DNA of 64,000 nucleotides, from NCBI GenBank assembly GCA_900469625.1, contig UBXV01000002.1, positions 186,001 through 250,000 of the forward strand, in the 5' to 3' direction. The notes beneath the pieces are model-generated. The model searched no databases and was not told the origin of the DNA. It saw only the letters and a list, made by a program, of their open reading frames with translations. Made by a program: the position numbers and the translations under genes. Source of the stretch: Hyphomicrobiales bacterium. Its GTDB lineage: Bacteria; Pseudomonadota; Alphaproteobacteria; Rhizobiales; Rhizobiaceae. Numbering within the stretch: the stretch's first letter is position 1; each line of letters begins with the position of its first letter. This document shows, piece after piece, positions 36,534 through 43,768 of this stretch.

Positions 36534-39500
36534 TCAGTTCTGGCTGACGAAGGCGACGTTTCTGGCGCCGGCCTGGATGACCACCGAGTTCTGGCCGCTG
36601 TTGCCCTGGTTGACGATCGCATAGTTGCGATCGGCATCGCTGGTGCCGCTGCCGTACTGCAGCACAACCGAGTTGGAGGCCGAGCCCGTCTGGCTGATCC
36701 AGGCGTTGGAGTAGGCGCCCGCCTGGACGACCGCCGACGAATGACCGCCAGCACCCGTCTGGTCGACGAGGGCGAGCGAGTTGTTCGACGACTGTACGAT
36801 CAGCGAGGTGTTGCCCACCGTGTTCGACTGGTTGGTGGCCGCGACGTTCGTCTTGCCGTTCTGGATCGTCAGAGCGGCATTGCCGAGGCTTGCGATCTGT
36901 GTGGTCGTTGCCACGTTGTCCTGACCGGCCTGGATGATGCCGGCTGCCGACAGGATGGCACCGGTCTGCAGGTTGCTCGCGGAGTTGCCGTTACCCGACT
37001 GAACGATGGCGGCAGCAGCCCCAAGCGTTGCGGTCTGGATGTTGGCAGCACCGTTGCCGTCACCGATCTGAACCGTGGCTGCAAGCGAACCGGCAGCGAC
37101 GGTCTGGAAGTTGAAGGCCTCGTTGTCGTTGCCGACCTGAACGATGCCCGCAGCTGAAGCGACCGTCGGGATGTTGATTTCGCCGAGCGGATTGGTGAAC
37201 GGGGTCGATGTCGTCTGGGTGGACTGAGTCTGGCTGTGGGTTACCGTCTTAGGGCCGAGCAGCCATGACGCACTACCATTCTGTACGTTGGTGTTGATGC
37301 CGTAGGTGGTCGTCGTGATGCTGGCGATCCCGCTTGCCGGCGCGATCAACTGACCGATCTGGACGTTGGCGGCGCTGTTGTCATTGCCGAACTGAGCGAC
37401 CAACGCGATCGAGTCTTCCGCCGGGGCCGAACCCGAACCGGTCAGTGTCGTCGGGCCACCGGCGATGCCGAAGGTGAACGGGCCCTGCATGTTCGGCGTA
37501 AGGTAGTTGCTCAAGCCGGGAACGGAGGCGGTTGTCGTCAGGTTGAAGGCCGGAAGGACTTCATAGCTGACCGTCTGCGTTACGCCCTGCGTGTTGTAGG
37601 CCGAATTGCCGGAGCCAACCTGCAAGATGCCGGCGACGACATTGCTGCTGTCGGCCTGCTGCAAGTTGCCCGCAGTGTTGCCCCAGCCGAACTGGCCGAT
37701 GAGGGCCGTTGCGCCGGTGACGTCGTTCTGAACGTTGGCAGCTTCGTTGTTGCCGCCAGCGCCCTGGATGATGAAGGCGTTCGACAGCGACGATGCCGTC
37801 TGGCTGTTGACCGCCTCGTTGGAGCGGCCGCTCTGGATGATCGTCGCATTGACGCCAGTGCTGGAGAGCTGCAGGTTGGCAGCCGAGTTGTCACGGCCGT
37901 CCTGCAGGATGTTGGCACTGCCGCCGGTCACGCCGGATTGCAGGTTGGCTGCCTCGTTGCGGTTGCCCGACTGGATGATCGAGGCGTCGACACCGCTGCT
38001 GGTGAGCTGGACGTTGCCGGCCGCGTTGCGGTTGCCGTCCTGGATAATGCCGGCGGTGCCGCCGATTACGCCAGACTGGCCATTGTTCGCCTCGTTGCGG
38101 TCGCCGTTCTGCAGGGTAAACGCATCAACATTGCTGCTGTCGGCCTGGATAGTGCCGGCAACGTTGCGATCGCCCTTCTGCAGGATGACGGTGGCCATGT
38201 TGGTGCCGTCGGTCTGGAGGTTGGTCGCTTCGTTGCGCGCGCCGTCCTGGACGATTAGCGCATCGGAGTTAACCAGATCTGCCTGCACGTTGCCAGCCGT
38301 GTTGCGGCTGCCGAGCTGCAGGATCGAAGCGTTGGTCGGATCAACGTTGGTCTGCAGGTTTGTCGCCTCGTTGTTCGAGCCGCCCTGGACGATGTTCGCG
38401 GTCGCTTCAGAGCCGCCGCTTTGAACGTTGGTGCCGCTGTTGCCGCTGCCGACCTGCAGGATGTTGGCGGTGTTTTCTACGCCGCCGCCGACCTGCGCAT
38501 TGCTTGCGCCGTTGCCGGTGCCGAGCTGGGCAATGTTGGCCCCGTTGTCGCTACCGGTATCCTGGAAGTTGGTTGCGGTGTTGCCCGAACCGAACTGGCC
38601 GATATTGGCGCTGTTGGCCGTGAACTGTTCGCTGCCGATGGCGTCGTTCTGGTAGTTGCCGGCGTTGTTGTCGTCGCCGAACTGCAGGATCGTCGCGTCG
38701 TTGCCTTCGACTGTGTTGCCGCCGCGGTTGCGGGCGTTGACGGCAAGGTTGTCGTCGCCGAACTGGCCGATGGCGGAGTTGTGGTTCGTGCCGCCTTCAG
38801 ACAGGTTGAAAGCGTCGTTGCGCTTGCCACCCTGCAGAATGGTTGCTGTCGAATTGCGGCCATCGTTCTGGGTGTTGACGGCAAGGTTGTCGTTGCCGAC
38901 CTGGCCGATCGACGCCTTGTTGTCGTTGTTGTAGCCATTGTTGTGGTAGTCGCCGATCTGGCTGTTGAGCGCGGTGTTGCGATTACCATCCTGCACGGTC
39001 TGCGCCGTGTTGTTCTTGCCGCCGCCGGCACCGCCTGCCTGCAGGTTCACGGCGTTGTTCCTGTTGCCGCTCTGGACGATCGAGGCGTTGAGCTTGTCGG
39101 CCGGACCGGCCTGGGTGCCGGGCGATTGCAGGTTGGAGGCGGTGTTGTTGTTGCCGTCCTGCAGGATGAAGGCGTCGGAATTGTTCACTGACGTCTGGAC
39201 GTTGGCAGCGCCGTTGCTGTTGCCGTCCTGGATTACCGTTGCGGAGGTCGGATCGACATTCGTCTGCGTGTTGACGGCACTGTTGTCCTTGCCGTTCTGC
39301 GCAATGATCGCCGTCGCGTCAGCCGAGCCACCTTGCTGGGTGTTGATTGCGCCATTGCCCTTGCCGACCTGCAGGATGCCGGCATTGCCGTCTTCGCTGC
39401 CGGTCTGGTTGTTGATGCCGGCATTGCCGGTGCCGCTCTGGGCGGTTACGGCGTTGGACGAGGTTTCGTTCGTCTGGTTGTTGATGGCAGCGTTGCCCGA

Positions 39501-40061
39501 TCCGCTCTGCAGGATGCCGGAGAAATTGCCGCCGCCAAGCGCGCCCTTCTGGTTGCTCTCGGCGTAGTTGCCGGGCTTGTTCGCACTTTCGTTCAGCTGG
39601 ATGATGCCGGTATCATTGCTCGTTACGCCCATTTCCTGGGTGTTGCGGGCAATGTTGGCATTGCCGCCCTGGAAGATGGTGCCGCGGTTGCTGCCGGTCT
39701 GGCGGAACGTGTCGACCAGGTTGTTGGTGCCGAACTGGGCGATGCCGCCGACGTTGCTGCCCTTCTGCAGGAAGTCGCCGCCGACGACGTTCTGGCTGCC
39801 GAGCTGCATGACGCCGAGGTCGTTCTTGCCCTGCTGGGCATCACCGGGTGCGCCGGCAGCCGTCAGAGGCAGGAACACGTTCTGCCGGCCGTGCTGATAG
39901 ATGAAGCCACGGTTGGCTTCTTCCTGGGACAGGTAGGCGAAGTTGCTGTCGTCGCGCTGGCCGATGTAGCCGGTGTTGGCTTCCTGCGCGGAAGCGCCTG
40001 CGGACATCGCCAGGATGGCAACGCCGGTCAGCAGCAAAGTCTTTCTTGCTGAGAATTTCAT
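36534..40061 (-). CDS. Giant curlin-repeat protein (about 44 repeats)
   Basis: A 1175-residue secreted protein with signal peptide MKFSARKTLLLTGVAILAMS, cleaved after GASA. Almost the whole mature chain is curlin-type repeats of roughly 21-24 residues with the core I-x-Q-x-G-x-x-N-x-A-x-N-x-Q; I count about 44 by eye, against five in E. coli CsgA. Examples are ILQVGKGNGAINTQ, IVQSGNRNNAVNLQ and IIQDGNRNAAGNVQ. Two non-repeat inserts interrupt it at about residues 855-910 and 930-990; the second is Thr/Ser-rich. The protein is very acidic and rich in Asn and Gln. It should be secreted by CsgG and form amyloid. Its repeat DNA could be mis-assembled. Confidence 0.88.
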   Translation of the reverse strand: MKFSARKTLLLTGVAILAMSAGASAQEANTGYIGQRDDSNFAYLSQEEANRGFIYQHGRQNVFLPLTAAGAPGDAQQGKNDLGVMQLGSQNVVGGDFLQKGSNVGGIAQFGTNNLVDTFRQTGSNRGTIFQGGNANIARNTQEMGVTSNDTGIIQLNESANKPGNYAESNQKGALGGGNFSGILQSGSGNAAINNQTNETSSNAVTAQSGTGNAGINNQTGSEDGNAGILQVGKGNGAINTQQGGSADATAIIAQNGKDNSAVNTQTNVDPTSATVIQDGNSNGAANVQTSVNNSDAFILQDGNNNTASNLQSPGTQAGPADKLNASIVQSGNRNNAVNLQAGGAGGGKNNTAQTVQDGNRNTALNSQIGDYHNNGYNNDNKASIGQVGNDNLAVNTQNDGRNSTATILQGGKRNDAFNLSEGGTNHNSAIGQFGDDNLAVNARNRGGNTVEGNDATILQFGDDNNAGNYQNDAIGSEQFTANSANIGQFGSGNTATNFQDTGSDNGANIAQLGTGNGASNAQVGGGVENTANILQVGSGNSGTNVQSGGSEATANIVQGGSNNEATNLQTNVDPTNASILQLGSRNTAGNVQADLVNSDALIVQDGARNEATNLQTDGTNMATVILQKGDRNVAGTIQADSSNVDAFTLQNGDRNEANNGQSGVIGGTAGIIQDGNRNAAGNVQLTSSGVDASIIQSGNRNEAANLQSGVTGGSANILQDGRDNSAANLQLSSTGVNATIIQSGRSNEAVNSQTASSLSNAFIIQGAGGNNEAANVQNDVTGATALIGQFGWGNTAGNLQQADSSNVVAGILQVGSGNSAYNTQGVTQTVSYEVLPAFNLTTTASVPGLSNYLTPNMQGPFTFGIAGGPTTLTGSGSAPAEDSIALVAQFGNDNSAANVQIGQLIAPASGIASITTTTYGINTNVQNGSASWLLGPKTVTHSQTQSTQTTSTPFTNPLGEINIPTVASAAGIVQVGNDNEAFNFQTVAAGSLAATVQIGDGNGAANIQTATLGAAAAIVQSGNGNSASNLQTGAILSAAGIIQAGQDNVATTTQIASLGNAALTIQNGKTNVAATNQSNTVGNTSLIVQSSNNSLALVDQTGAGGHSSAVVQAGAYSNAWISQTGSASNSVVLQYGSGTSDADRNYAIVNQGNSGQNSVVIQAGARNVAFVSQN

Positions 40062-40260
40062 GGACTTCTCCCTTTTGTTCGGCGCGGGCGTCTTGGTCGC
40101 CTTGAGGCGCCGCACTCAATTAGAGCGTTAACAATTCGTTTAATATCACTGCGTCCTGTGTCTGAACAAGGCGCTCATACAGATTAATTAAGTAATAGTT
40201 AATCCAGAAAAGGCAAACACCCAAAATTGGGTCAATTAAATCCGAATCGTAGAAAATAAA
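40062..40260. other. AT-rich leader region of the giant curlin gene
   Basis: About 200 bases much richer in A and T than the genes around them, between the giant curlin start and the csgG terminator. The promoter of the giant curlin gene is expected here on the minus strand. I cannot place the -35 and -10 boxes with confidence. Confidence 0.45.
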
Positions 40261-40304
40261 AAATGCGCCATTACGAATCGTTATTGATTCGCAATGGCGC
40301 ATTT
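40261..40304. terminator. Strong hairpin between csgG and the giant curlin gene
   Basis: A 19-base arm at 40261-40279 pairs with 40286-40304 with one G-T mismatch around a 6-base loop. T-rich sequence follows on both strands, so it can stop transcription from csgG and prevents simple read-through into the curlin gene. Confidence 0.85.
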
Positions 40305-40343
40305 TAAAGTAGAGGCTGATTTAATATTTATTGTGTATTAGGA

Positions 40344-41189
40344 TCATGAAGATGGAAGTGAGATATTTCCGTACTTCTGATCGTAATTGCGGATGAATTC
40401 GGCCTCGCTGGCGCGATCCTTGAGGTGCCAGAGGCCTTGACGTACGCCATCGACGGCGAGCGAATAGACGCCGAGCTCGATGCCTTCGCGCACGGCGAGC
40501 GAGCCGGGGTCGTTGCGGGATTGACCGAGTTCGATCTCGAGCAGTTCACCGGCCGTGGCAAACTTGTATGCGCCGCCGCGCACCTGGACCGAATAGATCT
40601 GCTTCGTGGTCGTGGTGGAGGCGAGAACCTCACCGGTCTGGACGCTGACAGCGCGCAGATTGACGGTGACGATATCGGAGCGATACTGCACGTCGCCGCC
40701 GATGCCGAGGTAGCGCGCTCCGGCGCCGCCGGTCAGCTCGTTGGAATCGTAGCCGACGATGCCGCCTTCGAGCAGCAGCCCGGCAAAACGCACGGGCGGC
40801 AGGCCGCTCTGGCGACCGTAGGCGCGCTGCGTGTTCTCGATCAGGGTGCGTTCCTGGACGAGGTTCTTCAGGCCGGAGCGCTCGACGACGCGGAACCACT
40901 GGCCGTTGCCGGTCTTCTTCAGGACGTCCACGAGGATGGCAGCGCCGCCCTGGGTAACGGCGCGGCTATATTCGGCAAAGGCCTCGTTGGGTTTCGCCTG
41001 ACCTGTGAGGTCAGGAAAATCATAGACGGCGATGTCCACCGGGATCTCCGGCGAGGGCATCGATCTGACCTTGGGCGTCGTCTTCGTCGGCGCGGTCAAA
41101 GTCGCTGCCGGCGTCGCCAGCTGTTGACCGCTTTGACATCCTGCAAGGAGCCCACCAAAGACACAAAGAGCTGCCAGTTTGAACTTCAT
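40344..41189 (-). CDS. csgG: Curli secretion channel lipoprotein CsgG
   Basis: A 281-residue outer-membrane lipoprotein that forms the nonameric pore for curli subunits. The lipobox is LLAGC with the acylated Cys18. CsgG-family segments are DIAVYDFPDLTGQAKPN (about 52-68), WFRVVERSGLKNLVQERTLI (about 100-119), FAGLLLEGGIVGYDSN, and the membrane-strand region VQYRSDIVTVNLRAVSVQTG and TTTTKQIYSVQVRGG. I chose the ATG at 41187-41189, which starts a clean lipoprotein signal. It sits upstream of the giant curlin on the same strand but is separated from it by a strong hairpin, so subunit and channel are probably expressed at different levels. Confidence 0.92.
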   Translation of the reverse strand: MKFKLAALCVFGGLLAGCQSGQQLATPAATLTAPTKTTPKVRSMPSPEIPVDIAVYDFPDLTGQAKPNEAFAEYSRAVTQGGAAILVDVLKKTGNGQWFRVVERSGLKNLVQERTLIENTQRAYGRQSGLPPVRFAGLLLEGGIVGYDSNELTGGAGARYLGIGGDVQYRSDIVTVNLRAVSVQTGEVLASTTTTKQIYSVQVRGGAYKFATAGELLEIELGQSRNDPGSLAVREGIELGVYSLAVDGVRQGLWHLKDRASEAEFIRNYDQKYGNISLPSS

Positions 41190-41531
41190 AATTCCCCCGT
41201 CAGATTGCTGCCGCCAGGTGCAGCAAGCCATGCGTCATCGCTTCTCGAGCCGGATCGGACCGAAACTAAAGGCGCGCGGTTATACTTCCCCGAAAACTAT
41301 AGTTTCCGAAGCGAAAGCACTTCCAGACTGATTAAATTCCCTCAGCGGTTCACCCGGACGAACTAGCCCAGCCCTGTCCATGCGAACTTTCTCACACAGC
41401 TTCCCTACCACTGAAGTTTTATGGGTTCGCAGTCCCATTTTTGGGTGAATTGGTCATTTTGGCCGAAAATGAGGCAGGAACGACGGAACTGGTTAACGCG
41501 GTGGTAACCAAGATGAGGTCGTACTTTCGGG
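41190..41531 (-). promoter_or_regulatory. csgG upstream region with a perfect 12-base palindrome
   Basis: No gene is seen in these 342 bases. AAACTATAGTTT at 41294-41305 is a perfect palindrome inside a longer near-symmetric stretch, about 105 bases upstream of csgG. It could be an operator for the curli regulator. I did not see the same motif upstream of the other curlin genes. Confidence 0.4.
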
Positions 41532-41915
41532 TTATCGGCTCACCGTGCCGCGTCCGACCGAGGGCCAGTCCATTTCGGAAGAGACCAGTCGGACGATCGC
41601 CGATGATCCGGTGCCGACGGTCGGCACGATGTCATTGCTTGTACCCTGTACAGTGCTCGATTTACCTGCGGCCGCTGCCTGTCCTGCATTCTTTCCCGAG
41701 CGGGAAGAAGATGCCGAAGTATTTCTTTTTCCTTGATAATTCGGCTTTGCGATAGCTGGTTTTGCGCCGGCCGGCATCTGCTCGACATAGGCCTTGTTGC
41801 CGCCATTCCTGTTGACCTGGTCCACATAGGCCTGCGCCCATGCGGTGCCGCTTGCCGATAGGGAAAGGCATAGCAGGGTGGCAATCTTCATGGGCGACAG
41901 CAGGCTCGACATCAT
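41532..41915 (-). CDS. Small secreted protein of unknown function in the curli locus
   Basis: A 127-residue protein with a signal peptide ending near SGTAWA. The mature part (QAYVDQVNRNGGNKAYVEQM) carries two copies of a Y-V-[DE]-Q unit with Asn/Gly between them, slightly curlin-like, then a Ser/Ala-rich, probably disordered tail with no fixed fold visible. I chose the ATG at 41913-41915, preceded by GGTGAGGAAC; another in-frame ATG at 41891 would also give a signal peptide. It is on the csgG strand, 342 bases upstream of it, and divergent from the IalB-family gene. A minor curli-associated protein is possible but unproven. Confidence 0.55.
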   Translation of the reverse strand: MMSSLLSPMKIATLLCLSLSASGTAWAQAYVDQVNRNGGNKAYVEQMPAGAKPAIAKPNYQGKRNTSASSSRSGKNAGQAAAAGKSSTVQGTSNDIVPTVGTGSSAIVRLVSSEMDWPSVGRGTVSR

Positions 41916-42055
41916 GTTCCTCACCAAATCTAAAAACCCGGATTAGACATGATCCTTAGGCATTTCTTCATGAAACCACAATCGCCGTGACCTGTTTGAC
42001 TCGGGTAATGTTCCATGGAAGACAAAATGCACGAAGATATATTGGAGGACTTCCC

Positions 42056-42775
42056 ATGACGTACAGGAGCGCGATGCGTCTTGTATTCGGCCTTTCGACG
42101 GCGCTGGTGCTCGGTTCACCGTTGCCGCTGGCCGCGCAGCAGTCGACGACGGGGCCGATGTTCTCCACGCCCGCGTCGCGGTCGACAACCGGAGCGCCGA
42201 TCCTCAGCGATCCGACGGCAGACGGAAACGGCGCAATCATCGATTCGATCGGTGGCGGAGCGAAGACGCGACCCGCTGCGACAACGGAAAAGGCGCAGAA
42301 GCCGGCGTCGAACACAGATGCCGCCGCCGCGCAATTCAAGGAATGGGTGCTGCAATGCGTCGAGCAGGGCAAGGAGCCGGCCCGCTGCCAGGTCTCCGGC
42401 AGCACGCTTTCCGGCGATGGCAAGCAGGTGATCCTGGTGATGAGCCTTGCCTTCCGCCCCGACGGCAAGACGGTTGCCATGCAGATGGCCGTTCCGCTCG
42501 GGGTCGCGTTGAAGGATGGCGTCAAATTCGATGTCGCCGGCGGCTACAAGACGTCGATGGCGCTCAGCCGCTGCACGCCGCAGGGCTGCCTGGTCGAAGG
42601 TGCGGTCGAACCCGCCCTGATCGACGCGATGAAGGCGAAAGCAAAGGCGACGGTGACGGTGGCAACACCGGAAGGCAAGGCGATCCCGATTGCGCTTTCG
42701 CTCTCCGGATTTTCCGATGCCTATGCCGCGCTGATCGAGCGTCAGGCAGGGGCAAAGAAAGCCGCCGGCAACTGA
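42056..42775 (+). CDS. IalB-family (invasion associated locus B) periplasmic protein
   Basis: A 239-residue exported protein with signal peptide MTYRSAMRLVFGLSTALVLG, cleaved after LAAQ. A low-complexity stretch follows (about 30-95), then an IalB domain (about 95-225): KEWVLQCVEQGKEPARCQVS, VMSLAFRPDGKTVAMQMAVP and the paired cysteines of SRCTPQGCLVEGAVEPALID. IalB was named for red-cell invasion in Bartonella, but the family is widespread in non-pathogenic Rhizobiales with unknown role. ATG 42056 follows GGAGGAC. It lies next to the curli locus, divergent from the small secreted protein. Confidence 0.85.
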   Translation: MTYRSAMRLVFGLSTALVLGSPLPLAAQQSTTGPMFSTPASRSTTGAPILSDPTADGNGAIIDSIGGGAKTRPAATTEKAQKPASNTDAAAAQFKEWVLQCVEQGKEPARCQVSGSTLSGDGKQVILVMSLAFRPDGKTVAMQMAVPLGVALKDGVKFDVAGGYKTSMALSRCTPQGCLVEGAVEPALIDAMKAKAKATVTVATPEGKAIPIALSLSGFSDAYAALIERQAGAKKAAGN

Positions 42776-42832
42776 ACCGCGTCGCCCCCGGCCCGCCCGC
42801 CTCGTTAGGGCGCGCGGGTCGGATGCTTGCGA

Positions 42833-43768
42833 CTAGATCCCGTGCAGGACCTGCGTCGCCTTGACGGCCGCCGAGGCGCGGTTTTCGACGCCGAGCTTCA
42901 CATAGATCTGTTCCAGATGCTTGGTGACGGTACGGGCGCTGAGGCCGAGGATCTCGCCGATATCGCGGTTCGATTTTCCCTTGGCGATCCAGAGCAAAAC
43001 CTCCGATTCGCGCTGGGTCAGCGAAAAATGCTGCCTGAGCATGCCGTCGTCGCTGCGCCCGCTGTCGGCCGTCAAGCGGAAGAGATACTCATTTGCGCCG
43101 ATCGCGCCGAGAAACGAAACCTGCAGGCCCGACGGTCGCGGTCCTTCCAGGGTAAAGCTCGCCTCCCGCGCGCCGCGTGCCCCGGTCGTCTCCATCCAGT
43201 GGGCGATACGCCGCGCGATCGTCGCCAGCCCGTCGTCGCTGCCGGTTGCGGCATTGACGAGGCGGGTCGCCTGCGGCGTCGACCAGCGAATGCCGCCGTC
43301 GGCGCGCACGGCAAGCAGGTGCCGCCCGGCCGCATCGAGTGCGACATGGGCGCTCTGCGCGGAGCGGGCGTTGGACAGGTGAACGCGAATGCGTGCCCGC
43401 AATTCGTCGATATTGATCGGCTTCGTCAGATAGTCGACGCCGCCGGCTTCGAGCGCGCGAACCACATGCTCGGTTTCCGTCAGCCCGGTCATGAACAGCA
43501 CTGGCGTCTGCCCGACGGCGGCGTTGGCTTTCAGGCTCAGGCAGGTTTCAAACCCGTCCATTCCCGGCATGACCGCATCCAAGAGGATGACGTCGGGCGT
43601 GATCCGCTCTGCAATCGAAAGCGCCGCGTTGCCCGAGGTGGCGATCAGGACGGAGAAGCCGGACTGTTCCAGTGCCTCGGTCAGAAAGCCGAGCGCTTCG
43701 GGCGAATCGTCGACCAGAAGCACAATGTCGCGACGATCGTAGGTCTCAACCACGGGGAGCGGCTCCAT
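42833..43768 (-). CDS. Response regulator with receiver and LuxR-type DNA-binding domains
   Basis: A 311-residue protein. The N-terminal receiver (about 14-130) has acidic Asp20-Asp21 and the phospho-acceptor Asp64 in VILLDAVMPGMDG, and Lys in YLTKPINIDEL. A middle region of about 110 residues links to a C-terminal LuxR-type helix-turn-helix (LTQRESEVLLWIAKGKSNRD, then IGEILGLSARTVTKHLEQIY). Its start lies inside the end of the permease-kinase gene, overlapping by 23 bases, so the two are translationally coupled and very likely a two-component pair. Their setting beside urtABCDE suggests control of urea or purine nitrogen use. Confidence 0.88.
   Translation of the reverse strand: MEPLPVVETYDRRDIVLLVDDSPEALGFLTEALEQSGFSVLIATSGNAALSIAERITPDVILLDAVMPGMDGFETCLSLKANAAVGQTPVLFMTGLTETEHVVRALEAGGVDYLTKPINIDELRARIRVHLSNARSAQSAHVALDAAGRHLLAVRADGGIRWSTPQATRLVNAATGSDDGLATIARRIAHWMETTGARGAREASFTLEGPRPSGLQVSFLGAIGANEYLFRLTADSGRSDDGMLRQHFSLTQRESEVLLWIAKGKSNRDIGEILGLSARTVTKHLEQIYVKLGVENRASAAVKATQVLHGI

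Noticed and set aside
35919-37157. 412-codon plus-strand frame over csgH and the giant curlin end
   Set aside because: The repeat DNA of the giant curlin leaves several opposite frames open. The minus strand has signal peptides, curlin motifs and sensible starts.
36534-40061. Repeats as a CRISPR array or a tandem DNA satellite
   Set aside because: The periodicity is at the protein level (21-24 residues) in one long open frame with variable spacing and codon choice; there are no identical repeats with unique spacers.
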